Positions 8,975-21,863 of a stretch of 64,000 nt of DNA are shown here, piece by piece. Below the pieces are notes generated by a model that saw only the letters and a program-made list of their open reading frames with translations, was not told the DNA's origin and made no database searches. Source of the stretch: Desulfobacteraceae bacterium (lineage in GTDB: Bacteria; Desulfobacterota; Desulfobacteria; Desulfobacterales; Desulfosarcinaceae); the NCBI GenBank assembly GCA_013003715.1, contig JABDIN010000046.1, positions 62,001 through 126,000 on the forward strand, in the 5' to 3' direction. The position numbers were made by a program, and so were the translations under genes. Position 1 is the stretch's first letter. Every line of letters begins with the position of its first letter.

Positions 8975-11683
8975 TCACCATAATTTGCGTTCCCTCGCCT
9001 GAATTGCCGCCTGGGACCTGCTGTTCACCCCAAGTTTGCTGTATATCCGTGTCGTATGTGTTTTAATGGTGTTCAGGCTCACCGACAATTTCCCGGCAAT
9101 TTCCTTGTTGGGCAAGCCGGCTGCTATCAGGCGCAGAACCTCCAGTTCACGGTCCGTCAAGGGATCAATCAACCGGGCATGGCCGTTGTTGTTTTGTCGG
9201 GTCTTGTATTCGATTTGTAATTTATGGACGAAGACCGGGCTGATCCCCAGCCCTGACGCTTCCCGGAGAAACGTCCGCATCTCCTTGCCCTCCCGTAAAA
9301 ATGCATGGATCAATCCGGACCGTTCGGCCTGCGTCAGTGCTTGTGCCAGAAAACCGAAAGCCTTGTTTTGATCACCCGCAACACGGTGGGCAAGACTCAA
9401 TGAAATCAGAATTTGCACTGAACTGTGTAGGCGGCCGGATGCGGTGGCGTCGGATTCAAGCTTTTCCAACTTCCGAATCGTCCATTTCAATGCCTTCTTA
9501 TCGGTCTTATGCCGGCGCCTGGAGATCCATATAGTGGCTGCCATAAGCAATGCCGCTTCATTTGAATAGATTGCCGGCGTTTCAGGGCTGATACCGCGCT
9601 CGTGTATCCATTGTTCGATGGCTTCATATTTGCCTTGGATCATCCAACAGCGGACCTGCAGAATCCGCAACCGGTCCGCCCAGGAACCGGCTCCGGAGTT
9701 TAGGCCCAGACCACGTGCTTTCTTAAGTATTTCCAGTGCGCCGCTGGTTTCACCACGGACAAGCAGGGTTTGTGCTAAAAACCCGTAGCCGGCTTCCTCG
9801 TTCAGGTAATACCCTCCCTTCAGCAATATGTTCAGACTCTTGTTCAGGTATTTCTCGGCGGTGTCAAGCTTGTGCCATTCCAGATGTATCCATCCAAGTC
9901 CTGCCAATGCGTGCCCAATGGTGAAAGGTGATGCGGCATGTCCGGCACACCAGTCACGGATATCTTTCAGGGTGTCGGCCGCCTCCGTGAGACGGCCTTG
10001 AAGGATCAGGCTTACGGAGAGATGTATGCCGATGGTTGCGGCTGTGAGGTCATCACCGGTTTCAAGACTGAAGGATTTCGCCTCAGACAGGGCATGATAG
10101 GCGTCTCTGGGTTCACCTTCGTTTATCAATTGTACACCCACCGCCCACGCCAGTAGTGTCCGGGGAAGCCCTCTCTTTTGAGGTAAACAGTCCAGTGCCT
10201 GGCGTGTGATATCCGTGGCTGCCGTATAGTCCCGGCGCAATATCCCTGAAATGGTCAATAATGCCAGCGCTTCGCTCAATGGTTCCGCCAACTTGCCGGT
10301 GTATGCCTTCACCCAATTGATCGATTCGATATTTACAATGCCAAGGGTCCCAAGTGCATTTTTCACATTTACTTTTACCTCATCGAGTTTGCCGGCAACA
10401 TAAAACGACCAGGCGCAGGACATGGAGAGGCGGAAACTTTGCATTACCAATCCCATCGGCAGCAGTTGCAGCCAGCGTGAAAAGGATGCGGGATCGTTAT
10501 AGAGCATCTGCAGATAGTCGATGCGCTCAATCAACATTGAAGCACGATGGTCGTCCCTGGCAGCCAGGGCATGGTCAATGGCTTCGGCAGGCATATTTTC
10601 CCGCTCGAACCATTCACTTGCCCGTCGGTGCAGTTCGTCGACACCTTCCCTCCTGTCATGGTTCAACCTGTTCTTGAGCAGATTCCGAAACAGGTGGTGA
10701 TATCTGTACCATCTCCGTTCGTCGTCCAGTGGCATCACAAACAAATTTGACCGTTCAATTACTTCCAACATGTCCTGCCCGTTGGGTTGCCCCGTCACTT
10801 TTTCACATAAAGATCCGGTCATCCGTTCGAGAATGGCTGTCTCTATCAGGAACCGCTGGATTTCAGGGGGCTGCCGGGAGAGTACTTCGTCTGTGAGATA
10901 GTCGAGGATAGAACGGTGATCCCCGGACAGTTTCTGAATAAAAGCATCATTGTCACTGCTGTCGCGTAAGGCAACGGCTGCCAATCGGATCCCGACAATC
11001 CAGCCTTCGGTGCGCTCCTGGAGCAGCCTCACCGATTTCGCGGGTAAATCATCAATTCCAAAACGATTTAGAAACCGGGTGGTCTCTTCCAGGGCAAAAG
11101 TAAGATCTGTTGCATTGAACTCACATAATTGTCCGTTCGCTCTCAGTAAATTCAGCGGTAAAGACGGTTCTGAGCGTGAGGCGATGATCAATCGGATCTG
11201 GGCCGGCTGATGGTCTATAAAAAAGGATAACCATTGGTGAATGGCCGGTTCCTCAATGGTATTGAAATCATCTATCGCCAGTACCAGCGGATCGCTGATC
11301 AGCACCAAGTCGTTTATCAATTCGGTGATGACGGTTTCCATGGAAGCGGATTGAATGGTTCCATCAATTTGGATGGACCCTATCAGGGCCAGGGCGGAAT
11401 TCCCAACCCGGGGTATTTTCTCCTGGATTGCCGTTATAAAGTACCGCCAGAAACGCTGGAGGGAATTATCCCTTTCATCCAGGGACAGAAATGCCGCGGG
11501 CGGATGGTTCGTTGCCATCCAGTCATAGAGGACTTCGCTTTTGCCGAATCCGGCCGGTGCGCAAATACACGTCAGCTTTCGCCGGATATTCCGCGTCAGG
11601 CGCTGGGTAAGGCGGGGACGCGGCAGTATCTCCCGCCGTCTGGCGGGGATATGAAATTTGGTTTTTAAAAGCGGGCTCTCCAT
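8975..11683 (-). CDS. MalT-type (LAL/STAND) LuxR-family transcriptional regulator
   Basis: A 902-residue regulator with MalT architecture. The N-terminal signature LLKTKFHIPARR is followed by the Walker A loop APAGFGKSE and the STAND ATPase/winged-helix region (LDERDNSLQRFWRYF; Walker B LVLAIDDFN). Several hundred residues of TPR-like helices form the ligand-sensing region, and the protein ends in a LuxR helix-turn-helix (PLTDRELEVLRLIAAGLPNKEIAGKLSVS..). Such proteins bind ATP and an inducer, oligomerise and activate nearby catabolic operons. The inducer and targets are unknown. The start at 11683 is chosen because the family begins at MESPLL. Confidence 0.88.
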   Translation of the reverse strand: MESPLLKTKFHIPARRREILPRPRLTQRLTRNIRRKLTCICAPAGFGKSEVLYDWMATNHPPAAFLSLDERDNSLQRFWRYFITAIQEKIPRVGNSALALIGSIQIDGTIQSASMETVITELINDLVLISDPLVLAIDDFNTIEEPAIHQWLSFFIDHQPAQIRLIIASRSEPSLPLNLLRANGQLCEFNATDLTFALEETTRFLNRFGIDDLPAKSVRLLQERTEGWIVGIRLAAVALRDSSDNDAFIQKLSGDHRSILDYLTDEVLSRQPPEIQRFLIETAILERMTGSLCEKVTGQPNGQDMLEVIERSNLFVMPLDDERRWYRYHHLFRNLLKNRLNHDRREGVDELHRRASEWFERENMPAEAIDHALAARDDHRASMLIERIDYLQMLYNDPASFSRWLQLLPMGLVMQSFRLSMSCAWSFYVAGKLDEVKVNVKNALGTLGIVNIESINWVKAYTGKLAEPLSEALALLTISGILRRDYTAATDITRQALDCLPQKRGLPRTLLAWAVGVQLINEGEPRDAYHALSEAKSFSLETGDDLTAATIGIHLSVSLILQGRLTEAADTLKDIRDWCAGHAASPFTIGHALAGLGWIHLEWHKLDTAEKYLNKSLNILLKGGYYLNEEAGYGFLAQTLLVRGETSGALEILKKARGLGLNSGAGSWADRLRILQVRCWMIQGKYEAIEQWIHERGISPETPAIYSNEAALLMAATIWISRRRHKTDKKALKWTIRKLEKLESDATASGRLHSSVQILISLSLAHRVAGDQNKAFGFLAQALTQAERSGLIHAFLREGKEMRTFLREASGLGISPVFVHKLQIEYKTRQNNNGHARLIDPLTDRELEVLRLIAAGLPNKEIAGKLSVSLNTIKTHTTRIYSKLGVNSRSQAAIQARERKLW

Positions 11684-11767
11684 AAACACCACTTCACCTG
11701 AATACCGGAACAGGTGTGGATATAAAAGGTAATTGTTTTTCAATTCCTTTTATTACAAGTATGTGGG

Positions 11768-12067
11768 TTACTTCAATGGGAATATTGCCGCATGCTTGCC
11801 CCGGTCGGCGGCACCGGCGGCGATTGTCGGATTGCACTGCCCATGGGGTTGGATACAGGTGGGGTGGTGATGGTCGGGGAGGGCGATTAGGGTGGACAAC
11901 CCATATATGAACTTACCGTCCGGCACACCTGCAGAATGCAGCCGGTGGCTTGGCCGGATTTCCGGGTGTTGGTGAAAAAAAATATGGATCCGGCCGTTCT
12001 TAATTCCGATAATTTGATTCCCGTCAAATCCGCCGGCCGGATCCAAAATGAGTTCACTGACAAGCAT
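11768..12067 (-). pseudogene. decayed amidohydrolase (dihydroorotase-like) remnant
   Basis: Frame 12067 to 11768 begins MLVSELILDPAGGFDGNQIIGIKNGRI, which matches the N-terminal beta-sandwich of dihydroorotase/D-hydantoinase-type amidohydrolases (usually VIDPANGIDGVRDVAIKDGKI). What follows no longer fits: a DGKFIYG.. stretch and NPTIAAGAADRG recall later parts of the same fold, but the HxH metal motif and the whole barrel are missing. It begins 38 bases downstream of the MlrC-like gene on the same strand, so it may be a lost operon partner. The 12-bp inverted repeat at 11985-11996/12034-12045 falls inside these codons. Moderate confidence. Confidence 0.4.
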
Positions 12068-12104
12068 TGTCTGATTTTTGTATAAATGGACTACACATCG
12101 CTGT

Positions 12105-13568
12105 TCAACCATGGGGGTTCTGTGAAAGGGGCCATACCGGACGATTGAGCTGTTTGTAGGGTATCTGCTGTATGTCCGGATTCGTGGTGCCGGGGGTGGC
12201 AATGAACAACACCTTTTTCGCTGTCGGGGCAAAAGCCGTATAAAAGTGATTGGCGCTTTTGACCACAATGATCCTTTTGGACAAGGGATCGACTCCGGAA
12301 TTGACGAACGCCTCAAGGCTGTAGCATTGAGACCGGACCGTACTGAGAATTATGTCGAGACCGGAGCCCGACACCCACACGGTATCACCGATGGGAAACC
12401 GCATGTTGTCATTACCGGGAAACGTCTGCCACACATCCCGGTTCAGCTTTTTGATCTCCATGTTGATATCCACGGGTAAGCCCGAAAACCAACCGGTTTT
12501 ACCACCGATGCGCAAATCGAGCCTGGCACCTTTTCCGGCCGCGAAGCACAACTTCACAGCACCGGGATCACAGATGGGACTGAACACGGCGTTTGTCACT
12601 TTTCGATCCAGCAGGTACCGCAGAATATGGGTTGCATCCCCGGGGGCTCCACCGCCCGGATTATCCGATACATCCGCCAGAACAATGGGGCCATCGATGG
12701 TTTGGTGGATGCTATCCATCGCATCGTCCAGTGTCATAAATCGGTCATTGGCCTCGTTCCGCATATCCCAGGCTTTTTTGCCCAGCTCGGCGGCCAGGCC
12801 CTTCCCCTTTTCCGGACGGTTATCGGTAATGACCATCAATTTGGTTCCGATGTCCGCCACATCCCCCCACGGGAAGCCATGGACAAAAGATATGGACAAG
12901 ATCTCTTCTTCAACCTCCAGACGCTTCATTTTATCCACAAAACCGCGAATGGGTTGATCCTGGGTCGGCCACAGCCTGAGCATGCGGCAGTCATGTACGG
13001 AAATGACCGGATTGATATCCCCCGATGCGCTTCGAAGACAAAGATCCAATGCCTCCCGGGTACGCTCGATAATATCCGTGTGCGGATACTCCTTATAGAA
13101 AACCAGGATATCGGCCTTGGCGGTCATTTTTGCCGTAAGGTGTGCGTGGGGGTCCATCACCGCGCCGATAACCGTATCCGGGCCGACGATCTTCCGGACA
13201 TTGTCGAGGATATCGCCCTCACAATCTCCGGTCCCGTCTGCAATCATCGCCCCATGCAATCCCAGGAAAACAATGTCCAACGGCATAGCGTTTTTCAGGC
13301 TGGATATGAGTTCACCCTTTAACCGGTCATAGGTCGTTCGGGTCACCGGACCCGCCGGTTCGGCAAATGCCGCCAATCCGAAATGAAGCCGGTGCCCTTT
13401 CGCTTCGACTTGTTGTTTAATGAGACCGGTAAACTGATCCAGGAAAGTTGGGGATACATCAGGTGTGAAGGACCGGACAATCCCAAATTGCTCGAAGTTG
13501 GCGATTTCAGTCGGTATATTTGAAAAACTATTCGTTTCCGTAGCCAGGATTGAACAAAAGACATCCAT
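12105..13568 (-). CDS. M81-family (MlrC-like) metallopeptidase
   Basis: A 487-residue protein matching the MlrC/DUF1485 family: N-terminal ILATETNSFSNIPT, FLGLHGAMIADGTGDCEGDIL, then MDPHAHLTAKM, and a C-terminal domain with LADVSDNPGGGAPGDATHIL. MlrC was named for its role in microcystin breakdown, but most homologues lie in operons for amino-acid or cyclic-amide metabolism. His in DPHAH, Asp in GDCEGD and nearby residues are likely zinc ligands. A relic of an amidohydrolase gene lies immediately downstream, and the MalT-type regulator just beyond it may control this locus. Confidence 0.85.
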   Translation of the reverse strand: MDVFCSILATETNSFSNIPTEIANFEQFGIVRSFTPDVSPTFLDQFTGLIKQQVEAKGHRLHFGLAAFAEPAGPVTRTTYDRLKGELISSLKNAMPLDIVFLGLHGAMIADGTGDCEGDILDNVRKIVGPDTVIGAVMDPHAHLTAKMTAKADILVFYKEYPHTDIIERTREALDLCLRSASGDINPVISVHDCRMLRLWPTQDQPIRGFVDKMKRLEVEEEILSISFVHGFPWGDVADIGTKLMVITDNRPEKGKGLAAELGKKAWDMRNEANDRFMTLDDAMDSIHQTIDGPIVLADVSDNPGGGAPGDATHILRYLLDRKVTNAVFSPICDPGAVKLCFAAGKGARLDLRIGGKTGWFSGLPVDINMEIKKLNRDVWQTFPGNDNMRFPIGDTVWVSGSGLDIILSTVRSQCYSLEAFVNSGVDPLSKRIIVVKSANHFYTAFAPTAKKVLFIATPGTTNPDIQQIPYKQLNRPVWPLSQNPHG

Positions 13569-14130
13569 TTTCAGTCCGCCTTTTCATGGGATAAATTGAT
13601 CATGAGTGGTGACTTATGGGTATACCCTACAAGGGATCTCAGGTCTTGTCGTCATACCAAAGGGTGATTTTCATTTTTAATTCCAGATTTCTGATTTGCC
13701 GGGCGATGCCTGCCGGCAAATCAGAGGATGACCAGGCCACGACAATTGTCGTCAATCCATTGACATATTGTATGCTGCAAGCGACTGCGTTCAATCATCG
13801 GACGGCAGTGTGATCATATGCTTTTTGGAAAACATCGCTTTCATTGCAAAAGCGGAACGGCATGTATCGGGTGTCGCTGGATTTATACGAGTAAAACACA
13901 ACGAGGGCAATGGTTGGCATATTGCATGCTTGTATAAATAGATCAAAAATTGTATACAGAAAATACCAGTTTGATCAATTGTGCAGCGTCGAAAACGGAA
14001 TCCCCATACGCTATCGCCTCCTCTTGTTCTCCCTTCCGCGCCCGGTTCAGCTAAACTGTTTTTCAAAAAAAAATCAGCCACCAAGAAACCAATATGATTG
14101 ATGCCATTATAATAAACCGAGGATAACTGC
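13569..14130. other. intergenic gap between divergent genes, with a perfect 13-bp hairpin
   Basis: About 560 bases separating the MlrC-like gene from the hybrid kinase. No coding frame is convincing. A perfect 13-bp inverted repeat (TCTGATTTGCCGG at 13690-13702, complement at 13713-13725, 10-base loop) is the only structure seen. It has no adjacent T-run, so it is not an obvious terminator. Promoters for both divergent genes must lie here. Confidence 0.5.
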
Positions 14131-18009
<3,879 letters not shown>

Positions 18010-18133
18010 AATGATTGAGTATAAAAAGGATCAACGATTCTATATTACCTGTATAGTATCGTGTGGGAAGAAGACTGTGAATTTTACTTTTTTGCCTGGT
18101 ATCTTCACGATAGTTTGAACAGTTGCACTGCTT

Positions 18134-19252
18134 TTATCTTCCTAATATTTTTCTAATTTTACCGAGATAAGGTTCTTTATTGAAATTGGGATACATCATC
18201 GTTTTGTCCCATCTATGCAAAAAAGTTCTTTTTTTCAAACCTTCTGCAAGTTTGTCTGTAATAATACCCCTTCCCATCGCTTTTTGAAGTGCATCATGCC
18301 CCCACCACGCATTGACTTCCAATATTAAGGGGCCTTTGTCAGTGGATGCGATATCCCAGCCCAACGCTCCCATAAAATTAAAATCCTTGGAAGCTTTAAT
18401 GGCTAAATTGATGATTTTCTGATACTCCGTCAACTTGATTCCCACTAATGGGCTTCCACTGTCCGGGTGATGGGTGACAGGATTTGATGTGGTGATATCA
18501 TAAGCACCTGTTGATTTGCCGGAAGGATCGACAAAGATGAATATTTGGCCATTATCCACCTGTTTTAACCCTTTGCCAAATCTCAAGACACTACAAGGGT
18601 TGTGCCATTTATTGTCGTGTGTTTTAATCATAACAATACGAAATGTGTTTAATGAGTTGGGGTAAATAGATCTAATAAAATCTGAATTGGTAATTTTCTC
18701 TTCCACAAGATACCCATTCTTAAAAGATCTTAAATCCGTATTGACATGTGCCCACACGTCATCTTTTGAATAGTTTCTGTCACCCGCCAAGAAGCTCTTA
18801 CCATTAGGTGAAAGTGATAGGAATCCGTCGCCGTGGGTGCCGCTTATCAATTTGATTACAATATCGCTTTCCATTGGTTCTAAAAAGGAATCCAACTGCT
18901 TTTTTGTTGAAATATCCTTTTTCTCACCAATAGTTGAAATCAGGTCTGGGGTTGGTAGATTAAAATGGTGTAATATTTTTTTCTGAACATATTTATTGGT
19001 GAATATTGTGCTGTATTTGAAAGGATTGTTTTCATATGGGAAATACATAGACCCATTGAAACTGATATATCTGCTCTTTTCTTTTAGACTCTTTCCAGGT
19101 TTAAAAAATGAATATTTAAAGTAATCTCTTGGGTCTGTGTTAACTAACAATTTATGCAAGAAAATATCCAAAATGAGTGTAAATATGTTCCTATAGGGTG
19201 TCGCAAGTTTAATGTTTGCGGTTATTTTTTCAATATTCTTTTTTGGCATCAT
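18134..19252 (-). CDS. sugar-transfer-associated ATP-grasp protein
   Basis: A 372-residue protein resembling the ATP-grasp domain found with polysaccharide biosynthesis and sugar transferases. Visible elements are IVIKLISGTHGDGFLSL (ATP-binding lysine and glycine loop), YLVEEKITNS, and the metal-binding end GALGWDIASTDKGPLILEVNAWWG. ATP-grasp enzymes join a carboxylate to an amine or thiol through an acyl phosphate. The gene is visibly richer in A/T and in Lys, Asn and Ile codons than its neighbours, which suggests recent acquisition. The ATG at 19252 has GGGAGG directly upstream. No polysaccharide gene is adjacent; substrate unknown. Confidence 0.75.
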   Translation of the reverse strand: MMPKKNIEKITANIKLATPYRNIFTLILDIFLHKLLVNTDPRDYFKYSFFKPGKSLKEKSRYISFNGSMYFPYENNPFKYSTIFTNKYVQKKILHHFNLPTPDLISTIGEKKDISTKKQLDSFLEPMESDIVIKLISGTHGDGFLSLSPNGKSFLAGDRNYSKDDVWAHVNTDLRSFKNGYLVEEKITNSDFIRSIYPNSLNTFRIVMIKTHDNKWHNPCSVLRFGKGLKQVDNGQIFIFVDPSGKSTGAYDITTSNPVTHHPDSGSPLVGIKLTEYQKIINLAIKASKDFNFMGALGWDIASTDKGPLILEVNAWWGHDALQKAMGRGIITDKLAEGLKKRTFLHRWDKTMMYPNFNKEPYLGKIRKILGR

Positions 19253-19317
19253 GTCCTCCCTGATAGTTTTTGAGCATATCTTTATGTCGATTCCCCCCTT
19301 TGGGTTTTGAGATAGAT

Positions 19318-20286
19318 TCACCTGCACTCATCCTTGCCGACGCCGACAATCCGCTCAACGAGGTTGAGATCATTAGGCAGCAATCCCGCGGCCGGCAGGC
19401 GGGGCACGAGGTCCCGCCAGTGAGGTTCCGTTGCAAATACGCGTCGGAAAAACGGTATGGCATCTTCGGTTTTACCGGAAGCCGCCAGCATGATCCCATG
19501 CCAGAAGGGGCATTCCATTTGTTCGGGATTTCGTGTGGCGGCCTGTTCATAGGCCACACCGGCCCCTTTAAGATCACCGGTGGTGGCCAACTCATCGCCT
19601 TTTGCCATGTAATCGTAACTCTGTGAGAGCTTGAGCAAACGTGCCAGTTCCCCGATCGGATCCGGATGGTCTTCGACCCTTAAATCCACTATTCTGTCCG
19701 CCCAGGGCCTTCCCGAGCTTTCGCCATTCACCACCAGAATGGCGGCGGATTGTTTGCCACGGATGTCGCCGCCTTCGGATTCGGCGGCAGCCAGCGCCCC
19801 CATCAGCCTCTCCGGCAGATCCCCGGCGCTCTCCTCGAATGACCGTTTCATTGCCGGCCACACCGTATCCTTGGCCATCATGTTGGCCTGGACGGTGAAC
19901 CCTTCTCCTGTGTCATGCCCCGCAGCGGCAACACAGCGATTGCCTGTGAATGCGGCAGTTCGCCCTTGTGCATCCACCATACCCACTTGCCGGCTGTGGT
20001 GATTTTTACTATCGGCTGCGAGCAAGGCATTGAGGGTTACCGTCGCGGATTTTCCCGATTTCATTAAGGCCAGGCCCAGGGGGCCGTATGACATTTCAAC
20101 AAAGGATTGGGTCGCCACGGCACCGACGCCGGCTTCCGCCCATAATACACAGCTCCCCACCGAGAACCAGTGAGATTGCACGGCCACGCCCAGAATACCG
20201 GTTGACGGATCACGCGCCACAATCGAGTAAGTCGAAACGGGCCGTTTGGGGATGATTCCGCCTTTGAAAATTTGTTTGTTTTTCAT
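19318..20286 (-). CDS. DUF1028 (Ntn-hydrolase-like) protein with TPR-like tail
   Basis: A 322-residue protein. Residues 18-225 match DUF1028: TYSIVARDPSTGILGVAVQSHWFSVG, AEAGVGAVATQSFVE, RQVGMVDAQGRTAAFTGNRC, GEGFTVQANMM and SAAILVVNGESSG. The family has an Ntn-hydrolase fold and no settled reaction; members often lie near amidohydrolases or peptidases. The C-terminal 90 residues form TPR-like helices (YEQAATRNPEQMECPFWHGIMLAASGKTEDAI..). The ATG at 20286 has GGGGAG upstream; the ATG at 20322, also with a good site, is an alternative. The ATP-grasp gene follows 65 bases downstream. Confidence 0.85.
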   Translation of the reverse strand: MKNKQIFKGGIIPKRPVSTYSIVARDPSTGILGVAVQSHWFSVGSCVLWAEAGVGAVATQSFVEMSYGPLGLALMKSGKSATVTLNALLAADSKNHHSRQVGMVDAQGRTAAFTGNRCVAAAGHDTGEGFTVQANMMAKDTVWPAMKRSFEESAGDLPERLMGALAAAESEGGDIRGKQSAAILVVNGESSGRPWADRIVDLRVEDHPDPIGELARLLKLSQSYDYMAKGDELATTGDLKGAGVAYEQAATRNPEQMECPFWHGIMLAASGKTEDAIPFFRRVFATEPHWRDLVPRLPAAGLLPNDLNLVERIVGVGKDECR

Positions 20287-20435
20287 CTCGTATCTCCCCG
20301 CCACTGCAGTGTGTATGGTCATTCCCTTTCTCCCTGCGGATGTCCCAGAATATTGATTTTCCATTTCATCCATGTGCTAACACAATTTACGGACGTCGTA
20401 AATAAATGGTGGGGTTCCCCACTGGGTTAACGCCT

Positions 20436-20480
20436 GGAAAAATGATACGGTTGGAATAGAGTCCGATGATAACCGGTAAG
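20436..20480. repeat. partial copy D of the intergenic repeat family
   Basis: A 45-bp piece beginning GGAAAAATGATACGGTTGG, closely matching positions 5123-5165 of copy A (TGATACGGTTGGAA.AG.GTCCGATGA..A..GGTAA). Only the left end of the element is present. It lies between the DUF1028 gene and the thiolase terminator. Confidence 0.6.
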
Positions 20481-20494
20481 CCATGGCCTAAACG

Positions 20495-20529
20495 CGAAAG
20501 GCCGTTCCCTTTTAAGAAACGGCCTTTCG
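20495..20529 (-). terminator. rho-independent-type terminator after the minus-strand catabolic block
   Basis: A perfect 12-bp stem, CGAAAGGCCGTT at 20495-20506 and AACGGCCTTTCG at 20518-20529, with an 11-base loop. It lies 45 bases past the stop of the last gene of the block. The T-run on the minus strand is weak (CGTTTAGG), so termination may be partial. Confidence 0.6.
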
Positions 20530-20573
20530 GATTTAATCTGTCAGCGTATATTCGTTAACACTGCCTTTTTTGC

Positions 20574-21767
20574 TTATGCATCCACCTTGAGAATCAGGGA
20601 GGCACCGCAATCGCCTGCAGCACAACCGGTCCACATGAAGTATCCGCCGCCTTTCATCACGGTTTCCTCGATACCTTCGATGATCAGTCGTGCGGCAGTG
20701 GAGCCCTGGGGGTGGCCGAAAATCATGGAACTGCCGTAATTGTTAATGCTCTCGGCAGGGATATCCAGTTTTTTGGCCAGGTTCAGGTCGTTTACGATGA
20801 AGGGGTTGTGGGTTTTGATGACGGCGATGTCCTTGACACCAAGACCGGCGTTGGCCAGCGCCATCTTTGCAGCCGGTACGGGCGCTGCAGCCATGTATCC
20901 CGGTTTTTCGCGGGTATAGCCATAGGAGAGGACCTGGATGGAGACCTTGGCATCGGCACTGAGTTCCGTTGCCTTCTCTTTGGTGGTGACGACGAGGCTG
21001 GCGTTTCCGTCCGCCGGGTGGGTCTGGGCGCCGAAGCTCTGAACGCCACCGGGGATCAGTGGTTTTAATTTCGCCAGACCTTCCGCCGTGGAGGGCATGA
21101 TACCTTCATCGGTTTCAACCATTATGGTTTTCTTCCGGGAAATCCGGATCTCCGCGGGGAACATGTATCGTTTCTGGAACTCACGGTCGTTTGCCAGTGC
21201 CTGTTCGTATTGCTGGGAGCGAATCAGGGATAGTTCGTCGCATTGTCCCTTGGTAAACCCTTCTTCTTTAGCCACATTTTCGGCGGTTTCAATCATTTTC
21301 ATGCCGACATTGGGATCGCTGTTGAAGTTGTCCATGAGCCAGTTTTCGGAAATTACTTCACCGCCGGGACCATTGGGATTGGGCCAGATGGTATGCGGTC
21401 CGTTGGATGTCCTGTCCGTGGTCATGACAAACGGCGTCTGGGCCAGGCCGGTCTCTACGGCCATAGCTGCCTGAAATATGCATGTGGTGCCCGTGGTACA
21501 GGCCTGGCTGATGGTCATGCCGGGGATATGGCCGGCACCCATCAATGCGGAAGCCCACGGCGCGGCATAGAACTGATGGATTTGGCTGATGGTGATGCCG
21601 AAATACAGGTAATCGAACATCGCCGCATCCCAGCCTTTTTCGGCCAGCCACCGTTTGGCGGTATTCGCGCTCAGGACAATAGAGTTTTCATTGGCCATGC
21701 TGCCTTGCCACCGGCAGAATGGAGAACTGAAATAAGCCTTGTAGGGAATGAATGCCTTTGTCAACAT
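20574..21767 (-). CDS. divergent thiolase-family protein
   Basis: A 397-residue thiolase-fold protein. The nucleophile Cys 90 lies in SQACTTGTTC. The second motif reads GHPQGSTAAR (usual GHPIGASGAR) and the final cysteine motif reads CAAGDCGASL (usual CxGGGQGxA). Thiolases cleave 3-oxoacyl-CoA with CoA to acetyl-CoA and a shortened acyl-CoA. The altered motifs suggest an unusual, possibly branched or cyclic substrate. The ATG at 21767 is preceded by GAGGAGG. It is the last gene of the run after the AMP-forming ligase and is followed by a terminator, so it probably acts on an acyl-CoA made in this operon. Confidence 0.8.
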   Translation of the reverse strand: MLTKAFIPYKAYFSSPFCRWQGSMANENSIVLSANTAKRWLAEKGWDAAMFDYLYFGITISQIHQFYAAPWASALMGAGHIPGMTISQACTTGTTCIFQAAMAVETGLAQTPFVMTTDRTSNGPHTIWPNPNGPGGEVISENWLMDNFNSDPNVGMKMIETAENVAKEEGFTKGQCDELSLIRSQQYEQALANDREFQKRYMFPAEIRISRKKTIMVETDEGIMPSTAEGLAKLKPLIPGGVQSFGAQTHPADGNASLVVTTKEKATELSADAKVSIQVLSYGYTREKPGYMAAAPVPAAKMALANAGLGVKDIAVIKTHNPFIVNDLNLAKKLDIPAESINNYGSSMIFGHPQGSTAARLIIEGIEETVMKGGGYFMWTGCAAGDCGASLILKVDA

Positions 21768-21863
21768 TATTGGGTATCCTCCTCGTTGTGTTAAATCATT
21801 AGATGCCGAACTACCTGTTATCCAGACCGCCACACCGGTTTTCCGGTATGACGATATATCCTT

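Noticed and set aside
11985-12045. A perfect 12-bp inverted repeat (TGGATCCGGCCG) read as a terminator
   Set aside because: No T-run, a 37-base loop, and both arms fall in codons of the amidohydrolase remnant (DPAGG and NGRIH), so it is probably fortuitous.
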